Positions 9,326-16,714 of a DNA stretch of 64,000 bases are shown piece after piece. Under the pieces are notes generated by a model. The model worked only from the letters and a program-made list of their open reading frames with translations, was not told the DNA's origin and did not search any database. The stretch is from Pedobacter puniceum (GTDB lineage: Bacteria; Bacteroidota; Bacteroidia; Sphingobacteriales; Sphingobacteriaceae). The translations under genes were made by a program, and so were the position numbers. Where the stretch lies: contig NZ_WKJI01000001.1 of assembly GCF_009674685.1 (NCBI RefSeq), forward strand, positions 930,001 to 994,000. The letters run 5' to 3'. Position 1 is the first letter of the stretch, and every line of letters begins with the position of its first letter.

Positions 9326-9807
9326 AGAAGAAAATTTTATTAGGCTTATTGGCTGTTTTGGTGATTATACAATTTATTAAACCAGAAAAAAATGTAAGCT
9401 CTACACCATCTGTTAACAGTATACACAATAAGTTTCCTGCAAATGAGGAAACCATGCAGATTTTAAAAACTGCTTGTAATGATTGCCATACCAACAATAC
9501 CGTTTACCCTTGGTATGCTCATATACAGCCAGTGGCTTGGTGGTTAGATAGCCATGTAGATGATGGTAAAAAACATTTAAATTTTGATGAGTTTTTAACT
9601 TACAAACTTAAAAAGCAAGACCATAAACTAGAAGAATTAATAGAGTCTCAGGAAGACCATTGGATGCCTTTAGATTCTTATACTTGGATACATAAAGATG
9701 CTAAGTTAGATGAAAAACAAAGACTTGCATTGGTTAATTGGGCTAAAGAAACACGTTTAAAAATTCAAAGCGACCCTGCTTTTGCATTAGAAGAAGATAA
9801 AAAATAG
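9322..9807 (+). CDS. haem-binding domain protein (Haem_bd family), membrane-anchored or exported
   Basis: 161 aa. An N-terminal hydrophobic stretch (KKILLGLLAVLVIIQF) acts as anchor or signal. The body has a single c-type haem motif in the wording of the Haem_bd family (LKTACNDCHTNNTVYPWYAHIQP) followed by WWLDSHVDDGKKHLNFDEF. The CxxCH would bind haem covalently after export. The gene starts within the stop of the IMPase gene (ATGA). Redox partner unknown. Confidence 0.85.
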   Translation: MKKKILLGLLAVLVIIQFIKPEKNVSSTPSVNSIHNKFPANEETMQILKTACNDCHTNNTVYPWYAHIQPVAWWLDSHVDDGKKHLNFDEFLTYKLKKQDHKLEELIESQEDHWMPLDSYTWIHKDAKLDEKQRLALVNWAKETRLKIQSDPAFALEEDKK

Positions 9808-9818
9808 AAAAATGTATA

Positions 9819-10970
9819 ATGGCTTCTATGCAATACTCCCCAAAGTATCAGTCGGCAAAAATTGTTGCTCCTAAAATAGAGGAGCACTTTCTGCATCATA
9901 TTGCTTTAGCAAGCCATAAAGGAGAGCAGGATATTGCTACTATACCGCAGGTAAGTATCATAGAAGCTATTATTGATGTTTGTTTCTGGGCGAGTTTTAG
10001 AAGTGAAGAAGGTAAATATCCACGTATTTCTTTAGCTTTTTTATCTCCAGAGCAAGCTTTACATCCGGTAGTATTTCAAGAGAAATTAAGTTTAAATGCT
10101 TATGTACTTTCTAAATTAGCCCCAGGTATAGAAGGTGCCGGTATACATTTAGGCGTTTGGTATCAGGATGGTGAGCTTTATGTTTGGGGCTCTACCACCA
10201 GCATTCCCGATTATTGTTTCGTTTTAGATGTTTCTGAACCTGGCTTATTGGTAATCAAACATAAGCGTATTAATGGTTACGGAAAATTTACCAACGTTGT
10301 CATCCTCAAGGGTGATGAAATTAAAATTGTGAATGAAGATAGTGGTATGCTACCTGATAGTCCGCAAATTCTGAAATCACTTTTAGGTTTTACGGCACCA
10401 TATTTAAGAAACGATACGGCTAATATCCTGATACAATTAGCAGTTTTTATGCGCTCTCATGGTAGAGGAGGGACTTTGTTGCTTACTCCTTCCAATGGTG
10501 AACTTTGGAAATCTTCATTAATACAGCCTTTTCACTATCAGTTGAATCCACCGTTTGAAGGCTTAGCTAATTTAATTTTAAAAGACGGTGCTAACATCAG
10601 TGAAAGCTTATGGGTAAGTAAGCTAAAAAGAGAAGTTGATCATATTGCTGGCTTTACAGCTATAGATGGCGCAACGGTTATTAATGATAAATATGAGCTT
10701 TTGGCTTTTGGTGTAAAGATTGGCAAGCGAGAAGGAAATACCAGCGTAAAAAAGATAGCTTTTATTGAGCCTGTTATAGGTGGTGAGGCTTCTTTGTTAG
10801 AAGTTTCGAGATTGGGTGGTACCAGACACCTTTCTGCCGCTCAGTTTGTTTTTGATAATCATGATTGTATTGCTTTGGTAGCTTCGCAAGATGGATATTT
10901 TACAGTGTTGTCTTGGTCAGAAAGTATGAAATGCGTACAAGCGCATCGTATAGAAACTTTACTTTTTTAA
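9819..10970 (+). CDS. DACNV sensor domain protein with DisA-like diadenylate cyclase domain
   Basis: 383 aa. The C-terminal ~130 residues carry both hallmarks of DisA/CdaA diadenylate cyclases: a DGA motif (FTAIDGATVINDKYELLAFGVKIG, Asp at about 283) and GTRH (RLGGTRHLSAAQFVFDNHDCIALVASQDG, about 334-337). The N-terminal ~200 residues fit the probable sensor domain called DACNV. It may make c-di-AMP or a related nucleotide, but canonical enzymes read RHR where this one reads RHLSAA, so catalysis is uncertain. It follows the haem-binding gene by 11 bp. The ATG at 9819 is used; a second one lies three codons in. Confidence 0.7.
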   Translation: MASMQYSPKYQSAKIVAPKIEEHFLHHIALASHKGEQDIATIPQVSIIEAIIDVCFWASFRSEEGKYPRISLAFLSPEQALHPVVFQEKLSLNAYVLSKLAPGIEGAGIHLGVWYQDGELYVWGSTTSIPDYCFVLDVSEPGLLVIKHKRINGYGKFTNVVILKGDEIKIVNEDSGMLPDSPQILKSLLGFTAPYLRNDTANILIQLAVFMRSHGRGGTLLLTPSNGELWKSSLIQPFHYQLNPPFEGLANLILKDGANISESLWVSKLKREVDHIAGFTAIDGATVINDKYELLAFGVKIGKREGNTSVKKIAFIEPVIGGEASLLEVSRLGGTRHLSAAQFVFDNHDCIALVASQDGYFTVLSWSESMKCVQAHRIETLLF

Positions 10971-11135
10971 CTTCTTTTTGTTTGAGCTTTCATTGTCTGT
11001 TTCAAAAATAGAAACAGGTTTATTAGCAATCTCATCGTTTCTTTTTACCAATAAATCTCTTTTAGCTTTTAGCTTTTTCCAGTCTTTTCTATTGGCTTGT
11101 GGTTCATCAAAAGTCATAGCTTTAAATTTTAGCAT
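10959..11135 (-). CDS. small basic protein, 52-58 aa, unknown function
   Basis: Not in the ORF track. Two in-frame ATGs (11133-11135 and 11115-11117) open a frame ending at TAA 10959-10961. The product is strongly basic and charged: ...FDEPQANRKDWKKLKAKR...RNDEIANKPVSIFE..., ending in KKKLKK. It overlaps the end of the 91-aa gene upstream by 14 bases if the first ATG is used, and the end of the DACNV gene (convergent) by 12. The amino-acid pattern looks like a real coding sequence rather than a chance frame, but I do not know the family. Confidence 0.45.
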   Translation of the reverse strand: MLKFKAMTFDEPQANRKDWKKLKAKRDLLVKRNDEIANKPVSIFETDNESSNKKKLKK

Positions 11136-11397
11136 GTCTAAAAATTAATAAATTAACCGTTAAAACTGCAGCACCCAATAGAAACTGAAACATATCGCCA
11201 AAAGGCAATAATTTTAAAGAAATAATCCAGCTGCCTATACTCAAAATTGATAAAACATAGAGTAAACTAGTGTATAACACATGCTGTTTGCCTTTATTTA
11301 GTTCTTCACTTAGTCTGTGTTGATGATGATTAAAATTTGTTTGTAGTGCGCTTTTGCTTTTTAAAGCTTTTACGCTACTGGCGATATTGATTTTCAT
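11122..11397 (-). CDS. small two-helix membrane protein, unknown function
   Basis: 91 aa. The N-terminal half is polar and amphipathic (SSVKALKSKSALQTNFNHHQHRLSEELNKGKQ); the C-terminal half has two hydrophobic segments (VLYTSLLYVLSILSIGSWIISL and FQFLLGAAVLTVNLLIF). I do not recognise the family. It is divergent from the B12 riboswitch operon and probably co-transcribed with the short basic ORF downstream. Confidence 0.6.
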   Translation of the reverse strand: MKINIASSVKALKSKSALQTNFNHHQHRLSEELNKGKQHVLYTSLLYVLSILSIGSWIISLKLLPFGDMFQFLLGAAVLTVNLLIFRHAKI

Positions 11398-11599
11398 AGC
11401 GATAATATTTTGGTAGACTATAAACTATAATCGATAACTGTACCAAAAAATCAATAAAATAGCTTTTACAGAAAATATATCAATTTGGGAGCTTTTAACT
11501 TAATGCTATAGCTTTTTTATAAAATTTTAGCGCCTATTGTGAATTGTTTAAAAAAAAATACAGCAGTCAATTGTTTAACTGTTATCTTCGCGGCGTTAT

Positions 11600-11765
11600 G
11601 GTTCTCGTTTTAGAACGAGATTAAAAGGGAATGAAGTGTAATTCTTCAACTGTCCCGCAGCTGTAAGCTCTTTAAAACTGTTTCTAAATTTTGCCACTTG
11701 TCTGGTTCTACAGATGGGGAAGGCTAGAAACGGGGAGTAAGTCAGAAGACCTGCCTAACAGTTAA
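11600..11765 (+). promoter_or_regulatory. cobalamin (B12) riboswitch
   Basis: The leader has the cobalamin riboswitch blocks in order: AAAGGGAA, GTGTAATTC, ACTGTCCCGCAGCTGTAA, GCCACTTGTC, GGGAAGGC, and the B12 box AGTCAGAAGACCTGCC (11740-11755). A TATCTTCG (11583-11590) just upstream may be the -7 element. About 110 nt of leader follow before the ATG, including a weak GTGGG/CTCAC hairpin right before the start codon. By family knowledge, bound cobalamin would lower expression of the uptake genes downstream. The rest of the gap 11398-11846 is AT-rich with nothing else I can name. Confidence 0.92.
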
Positions 11766-11873
11766 AAATTCATAGCTTTCGGGGATTGAAGCGTTTGAAT
11801 GAGAATACTACCATAAGGTATTTCAATTTCAAAACCAATTTTCTGTTTGCTGTGGGCTAAAACTCACAACAAA

Positions 11874-13790
11874 ATGAAAAGAAAAAACATTTACGTTGCA
11901 GCAGGCCTAGGGCTTGTTCAACTGGCATTAACAGATGCCCGGCTTTATGCACAATCGCAAAAGCCTAGTTCTTTAAACGAGGTAGTGGTTACAGCATCTC
12001 GTTCTCCAAAAAAAATCAGTGATATTGGTAAAATGGTTAGGGTAATCTCTAGAGAAGAGATAGAGCGCTCTCAAGGTAGGACTTTACCAGAATTGTTAAA
12101 CACTGTTCCAGGTTTAAATGTTACCGGTAGCGGTAGCGCTTTAGGCGAAGTAAAATCAGTTTATCTAAGAGGTGCATCAACAGCTAATACGCTTATTTTA
12201 ATAGACGGTATTCCGGTGAATGATGCATCAGGAATTTCTGGTGAATATAATTTAGCAGCTATCGCAATAGACCAAATAGAAAGAATAGAAGTATTAAAAG
12301 GTGCTAGCTCTACTTTATATGGTTCAGATGCTGTAGCAGGTGTTATCAATGTCATCACTAAAAAAGGAGAGGGCAAGCTTAAAACAAATGCCTTGTTAAG
12401 TGGTGGCTCTTACAATACTTACAAACAAGCTGTTGGTCTTAATGGTAATATCAATAAAACAGCTGTAGCTTTAAATTTTTCTAATTTAGATAGTAAAGGT
12501 TTTTCGTCTGCCCAGCCTTTAAATGCAGCTTCTCTTTTTGAGAAAGACAAATTTAGTCAGCAAGGTTTAAGTCTTAATTTATCTCAATACCTTAACAACA
12601 CCGTAAAAATATTAGGTGGTTTACAACTTAATAATAATAAATCTGGTTTAGATGGTGGAGCTTTTCAAGACAATACTAATTATAACTACAATAAAGTAGC
12701 TTTATTAGGAAATATTGGCGTTAATGTAGCTTTAAGAAAAGGTAATTTAAGCTTAATAGCTAGCCAAAATAATGTATCTAATAAGTTTAATAATAACGGC
12801 GCTAATAGTTATTATAAAGGCAGTATTACCAATGTAGAAAGTATATTCTCATACAAAGTGAATAACTTTTTAGATTTAACATCAGGGGCTAATTACAAAT
12901 ACAGTGCTACCGACCAATTTAGTGGTTTTGGTGCGCCACTTACTGCAGGAAATGCTAATAACAATATCGCTAGTCTTTTTACCTCTCTATTCTTTAACGT
13001 AAAAGATGTTTTTAGGATGGAGCTAGGTGGTAGATACAATAACCATAGCGCTTTTGGAGATAATTTTACTTATACTTTTAATCCTTCTGTATTACTATTC
13101 AATAGTATTAAGGTTTATGGTAATATTTCTTCTGCTTTTAGAGTACCAAGTTTATATCAGCTTACTTCAGAATATGCAGACCCTAATGGATTAAACCCAG
13201 AAACATCTTTTAACTATGAGGCTGGCTTTAGTACAGATTTATTCCAGAATAAATTAAACATCAATACCAGCGTCTTTTTTAGAGAGATTGATGATGTGAT
13301 TGATTTTGGCTCTAGAGCAGATGGTAGCTTTGGTTATTTAAATCAGAATCAGCAAAATGATGAGGGTATAGAAACCGAAATTGGCTTTAAACCTAGCGAT
13401 AAATTAAGCATCAGTGCATTTTATGCTTATGTATATGGTAGGGTAATTAAATCTCCGGGTACGCCAGGAGCTTTTAATCTTTCTAGAAGACCAGTAAATT
13501 CATCAGGCGCTAATGTGAGCTATAACTTGAATAAAAACTTAAGTTTTAGCCTATTATACAAATGGACAGATAGTAGAAGAGATATTTATTACGATACCGA
13601 TTTTAACGAACAAAATGTAGTTTTAACATCGTATCATAAGTTTGATGCCTATGTACAGTATAAAACAAAGAAAAATGTTACGCTTTTCGCGGATGTAAAA
13701 AATCTCTTTGATGCCAGATATAATGATTTTGCAGGCTATAATACCATGGGTACAAACTTTAATGTAGGTATAAGCTTTCTTTTTCAATAA
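11874..13790 (+). CDS. btuB: TonB-dependent receptor, BtuB-like cobalamin transporter
   Basis: 638 aa from the ATG at 11874 (MKRKNIYVAAGLG); the ORF-track start at 11847 is a TTG inside the leader hairpin. Signal peptide ending near YAQS, then the TonB box region (NEVVVTASRSPKKISDIG), a plug domain (LPELLNTVPGLNV... VYLRGASTANTLILIDGIPVND... ASSTLYGSDAVAGVINVITKKG), and a beta-barrel ending in FNVGISFLFQ. It moves its ligand across the outer membrane with TonB energy. Placement directly under a cobalamin riboswitch makes B12 or cobinamide the likely ligand. Confidence 0.88.
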   Translation: MKRKNIYVAAGLGLVQLALTDARLYAQSQKPSSLNEVVVTASRSPKKISDIGKMVRVISREEIERSQGRTLPELLNTVPGLNVTGSGSALGEVKSVYLRGASTANTLILIDGIPVNDASGISGEYNLAAIAIDQIERIEVLKGASSTLYGSDAVAGVINVITKKGEGKLKTNALLSGGSYNTYKQAVGLNGNINKTAVALNFSNLDSKGFSSAQPLNAASLFEKDKFSQQGLSLNLSQYLNNTVKILGGLQLNNNKSGLDGGAFQDNTNYNYNKVALLGNIGVNVALRKGNLSLIASQNNVSNKFNNNGANSYYKGSITNVESIFSYKVNNFLDLTSGANYKYSATDQFSGFGAPLTAGNANNNIASLFTSLFFNVKDVFRMELGGRYNNHSAFGDNFTYTFNPSVLLFNSIKVYGNISSAFRVPSLYQLTSEYADPNGLNPETSFNYEAGFSTDLFQNKLNINTSVFFREIDDVIDFGSRADGSFGYLNQNQQNDEGIETEIGFKPSDKLSISAFYAYVYGRVIKSPGTPGAFNLSRRPVNSSGANVSYNLNKNLSFSLLYKWTDSRRDIYYDTDFNEQNVVLTSYHKFDAYVQYKTKKNVTLFADVKNLFDARYNDFAGYNTMGTNFNVGISFLFQ

Positions 13791-13825
13791 GATTTAATAA
13801 ATTTACCATTCATAATTTATAACAT

Positions 13826-14404
13826 ATGTCTTTAAATAAAATAAACGTAAGAAACTGGGTATTGGTAGTGATGATTCTTGCCGCAGCTGCTACAAGATTT
13901 TTTAGCTTAGGCGAACAAACTGCTTGGTCAAATTTTACCCCTGTAGGTGCAATTGCTATGTTTGGTGGTACTTATTTTACCAATAAATACAAAGCTTATT
14001 TAGTTCCTCTAATTACCCTTTTTATAAGTGATATTTTTGTAACCTATTCTTACACAGGAGAGTTTACTTTATTTTACGATGGTTTTATTTGGGTTTATAT
14101 CTGCTTTGTAGCTATGGTATTTATTGGAAGTTTAATTAAAACAGTTAATGTAAATACTGTTTTATTAGGTTCATTAGCTGGTGTTTTAATTCATTGGTTA
14201 GTTACTGATATTGAACCTTGGTTAGGTGGCACTTTATACAATAAAGACATTACAGGTTATTACCAATCTTTAATTGCAGCAATTCCTTTTGAGAAAAACC
14301 TATTGTTAGGAAACTTAGTATTTGGTGCAGTTTTATATGGTGGTTTTGAATTAGCAAAATCTAAATTCACTATCTTAAAAAGTCAAAAAGAATTGGCATA
14401 CTAA
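13826..14404 (+). CDS. DUF6580-family membrane protein, probable cobalamin-related transporter component
   Basis: 192 aa with five or six hydrophobic segments. The opening AAAATRFFSLGEQTAWSNFTPVGAIAMFGGTYF is the signature I associate with DUF6580 putative transport proteins, which look like the S component of an ECF transporter. It lies 35 bp after the BtuB-like gene, so it is under the same riboswitch and probably carries B12 or a precursor across the inner membrane. No ATPase or T-component partner is nearby. Confidence 0.72.
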   Translation: MSLNKINVRNWVLVVMILAAAATRFFSLGEQTAWSNFTPVGAIAMFGGTYFTNKYKAYLVPLITLFISDIFVTYSYTGEFTLFYDGFIWVYICFVAMVFIGSLIKTVNVNTVLLGSLAGVLIHWLVTDIEPWLGGTLYNKDITGYYQSLIAAIPFEKNLLLGNLVFGAVLYGGFELAKSKFTILKSQKELAY

Positions 14405-14422
14405 TGCCAAATGGTATACCTT

Positions 14423-14547
14423 AAAGAGGTTGTCTAAATAATCGTATTTGTCACATTGAGCGGAGTCGAAATGTACTCTGAATTACTCAAAAAAGGCTTC
14501 GACTCCGCTCAGCCTGACAAAAAATGATGTTGTAAGACAACCTCTTT
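14423..14547. repeat. nested palindromic intergenic repeat (REP-like), also able to act as terminator
   Basis: Outer arms AAAGAGGTTGTCT (14423-14435) and AGACAACCTCTTT (14535-14547) are perfect complements and the right arm runs into T7, so RNA from the left would form a terminator. Inside is a second palindrome: TTGTCA...GAGCGGAGTCGAA (to 14470) against TTCGACTCCGCTC...TGACAA (14498-14520). This GAGCGGAGTCGAA element is a familiar dispersed repeat in Bacteroidota genomes. It separates the DUF6580 gene from cobU. Confidence 0.8.
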
Positions 14548-14574
14548 TTTTGTGTTTAAAATTTAAGAAATATC

Positions 14575-15078
14575 ATGATTTACTATATATCTGGGGGTGC
14601 CCGTTCTGGGAAAAGTAGTTATGCACAAAATCTTGCTTTATCTTTAACCAATAAGCCTGTTTATTTGGCTACGGCCCGTAATTGGGATAAAGATTTTGAA
14701 AAACGTATCATCAGGCATCAACAAGACCGAGATGAGCGCTGGGAGAATATAGAAGAAGAGAAATATCCCGCTAAAATTGATTTTACAGGCAAAGTAGTAG
14801 TTATAGATTGTGTAACCTTATGGCTTACCAATTTTTTTGTAGATACTAAATACGATGTAGAAGCATCTTTAGAACAAATAAAACAAGCTTTTGATGATTT
14901 AACGCAACAAGAGGCTACTTTCATCATCATCTCTAATGAATTAGGAATGGGCTTACATGCCGATACAGAATCCGGAAGGAAGTTTACCGATTTGCAAGGT
15001 TGGTGTAATCAATACATTGCTAAAAAATCGGATAAAGCTATCTTTATGGTATCAGGTTTACCACTTACGCTAAAATAA
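14575..15078 (+). CDS. cobU: bifunctional adenosylcobinamide kinase / cobinamide-phosphate guanylyltransferase
   Basis: 167 aa, a normal length. P-loop SGGARSGKSSYAQNLA, the RHQQDRDERW segment that carries the guanylylated His, and VVIDCVTLWLTNFF are all present, as is ISNELGMGLHADTESGRKFTDLQGWCNQ. It phosphorylates cobinamide and adds GMP in the late, nucleotide-loop part of B12 synthesis, which also serves salvage. It follows the B12 uptake genes beyond a palindromic repeat and starts a tight run with the next two genes (8-bp gap, then an 8-bp overlap). Confidence 0.92.
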   Translation: MIYYISGGARSGKSSYAQNLALSLTNKPVYLATARNWDKDFEKRIIRHQQDRDERWENIEEEKYPAKIDFTGKVVVIDCVTLWLTNFFVDTKYDVEASLEQIKQAFDDLTQQEATFIIISNELGMGLHADTESGRKFTDLQGWCNQYIAKKSDKAIFMVSGLPLTLK

Positions 15079-15086
15079 ATTGCCTT

Positions 15087-15779
15087 ATGAAAAAGAAAAT
15101 CATTGTTTTAACTGGTGCCGGTATCAGTGCGGAAAGTGGCTTAAAAACTTTTAGAGATGCCGATGGCTTGTGGGAAGGTTATGCTATTGAAGATGTTGCT
15201 ACACCAGAAGCTTGGCAAAGAAACCCAGCCTTAGTACAGCAGTTTTATAATGAAAGAAGAAAAGGTGTTTTAGCAGCAGAACCTAATCCTGCACATTTTG
15301 CCTTGAAAAAATTAGAAGAAAAGTTTGAAGTCCTAATCATCACCCAAAATATTGATGATTTACATGAGCGAGCAGGTTCTTCAAATATTATGCATTTACA
15401 TGGAGAAATTGTTTATGCCCGCTCTTCGCAGAACCCGGCCTTGCTATATAAATTAGATAAGCCTGAAATAGAAATGGGAGAATTATGTGAGTTAGGCAGT
15501 CAGCTACGCCCACATGTGGTGTGGTTTGGCGAGGCTGTACCCATGATTACCAAGGCTATGCATGAAATGCCTTTGGCGGATATAGTTATCTTAATTGGCA
15601 GCTCATTAGCTGTGTATCCCGCTGCGGGTTTATTAGAGCTTGCTCGTAAGGAGGTACCTGTTTATGTTATAGATCCTAAAATACCTGAAGTTAGAATCTC
15701 CAATCCACTTATTAAAATAGAAGAGAAAGCTAGCCTTGCTGTTCCTCTTTTAGTTGAAAAACTGTTGAAACATGAATAG
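15087..15779 (+). CDS. NAD-dependent protein deacylase, sirtuin family (lacks the zinc Cys set)
   Basis: 230 aa. NAD-binding and catalytic motifs are intact: GAGISAESGLKTFRDADGLWE, TQNIDDLHERAG, and HLHGE with the catalytic His. YNERRKG fits the Tyr-x-x-Arg pair of SIRT5-like desuccinylases. The four structural zinc Cys are missing: the zinc region reads YARSSQNPALLYK, followed by LCELGSQLRPHVVWFGE. Short zinc-free sirtuins of this form are known in the phylum. It sits between cobU and a DUF71 gene; the CobB name of sirtuins came from a link to cobalamin metabolism, so the neighbourhood may be meaningful. Confidence 0.87.
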   Translation: MKKKIIVLTGAGISAESGLKTFRDADGLWEGYAIEDVATPEAWQRNPALVQQFYNERRKGVLAAEPNPAHFALKKLEEKFEVLIITQNIDDLHERAGSSNIMHLHGEIVYARSSQNPALLYKLDKPEIEMGELCELGSQLRPHVVWFGEAVPMITKAMHEMPLADIVILIGSSLAVYPAAGLLELARKEVPVYVIDPKIPEVRISNPLIKIEEKASLAVPLLVEKLLKHE

Positions 15780-16494
15780 GAAACCATGTATTTTTAATTG
15801 GAGCGGGGGTAAAGACTCGGCTTTAGCTTTATATTACTTATTGCAAAATCCAGATTATGAGGTTAAATATTTGGTAACTACTATTAATGATAGTTTAAAT
15901 CGTATTTCTATGCATGGAGTACGAGAATCACTCTTGTTGCAACAGGCAGCAAGCTTAGGTATTCCATTATATCAAATTAGATTACCGGAAATGCCAGGTA
16001 TGTCAGTATATGATGAAATCATGCATCATCATTTAACCATTCTGAAAGAAGAAGGAATTACACATTCCGTTTTTGGAGATATTTTTTTGGAGGATTTAAA
16101 AGCTTACCGCGAAGCGAAATTACAAGAAGTAGGGATGGAGGCCGTATTTCCACTGTGGCAAAAAGATACTAAAAAATTAATTCACGACTTCTTGAATTTA
16201 GGTTTTAAAACTGTAATAGCTTGCACACAAGAAAATTTAGGAGCTTATGTAGGGAAAGTTATTGATATAGCTTTAATAAACAGTTTGCCAGAAAATATAG
16301 ACCCATGCGGAGAAAACGGAGAATTCCACACTTTTGTGTTTGAAGGCCCGATATTTAAAAACGCTATTTCTTATACTTTAGGCGAGAAAGTTTTTAAAAG
16401 CTATCCAACTCCCAAAAATGAAGATGATGTTTGCTTTACAAAAGACGATAAACCTAAAAACCTAGGCTTCTGGTATGTGGATTTGGTGGGGTAG
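15772..16494 (+). CDS. DUF71/COG2102 PP-loop ATP pyrophosphatase, B12-associated subgroup
   Basis: 240 aa. The PP-loop motif WSGGKDSALALYYLL at the N-terminus and the GDIFLEDLKAYREAKLQEVGMEAVFPLW block mark the Dph6/DUF71 family. In eukaryotes and archaea this family ligates ammonia to diphthine. Bacteria have no diphthamide, and comparative genomics has proposed that a bacterial subgroup works in B12 salvage. Its place directly after cobU and the sirtuin, in the riboswitch-led region, fits that proposal. The C-terminus has GENGEFHTFVFEGPIF, usual for the family. Substrate is inferred, not seen. Confidence 0.8.
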   Translation: MNRKPCIFNWSGGKDSALALYYLLQNPDYEVKYLVTTINDSLNRISMHGVRESLLLQQAASLGIPLYQIRLPEMPGMSVYDEIMHHHLTILKEEGITHSVFGDIFLEDLKAYREAKLQEVGMEAVFPLWQKDTKKLIHDFLNLGFKTVIACTQENLGAYVGKVIDIALINSLPENIDPCGENGEFHTFVFEGPIFKNAISYTLGEKVFKSYPTPKNEDDVCFTKDDKPKNLGFWYVDLVG

Positions 16495-16640
16495 ATGTAC
16501 TAGTTTGTTAGGTGGTTAGTTGGTTAGTTTGTTAGGTGATTGATTTATTAGTTTGTTAGGTGGTTAGGGGTTAGTTTTTTTGTTCATTGGTTCACTAGTT
16601 GATTAGGGCCTATAAATTTGTATAATTAGTCTTAAAAACA
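16495..16640. repeat. low-complexity TTAG(T/G)TTGTTAGG repeat tract
   Basis: After the DUF71 stop the DNA is an irregular tandem array of units such as GTTAGTTTGTTAGGTGGTTAG. A related tract occurs after 50780. No coding potential. Confidence 0.6.
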
Positions 16641-16676
16641 AAAAGTGCTTAAACTCTACAGAATTTAAGCACTTTT
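16641..16676. terminator. bidirectional intrinsic terminator
   Basis: Perfect 13-bp stem AAAAGTGCTTAAA / TTTAAGCACTTTT with a 10-nt loop and A/T runs on both sides. It lies between the convergent DUF71 gene and arginine decarboxylase gene. Confidence 0.8.
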
Positions 16677-16714
16677 AACTTATTACTTTTGAATTTTCAC
16701 TTTTGAATTTTCAA

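Noticed and set aside
15087-15779. Sirtuin gene as a cobyrinic acid a,c-diamide synthase (also named CobB)
   Set aside because: The protein has NAD-binding sirtuin motifs, not the ATPase/glutaminase domains of the cobalamin enzyme; only the name is shared.
16495-16640. CRISPR-like repeat array
   Set aside because: Units are short, irregular and without unique spacers; it is a low-complexity TTAG-rich tract.
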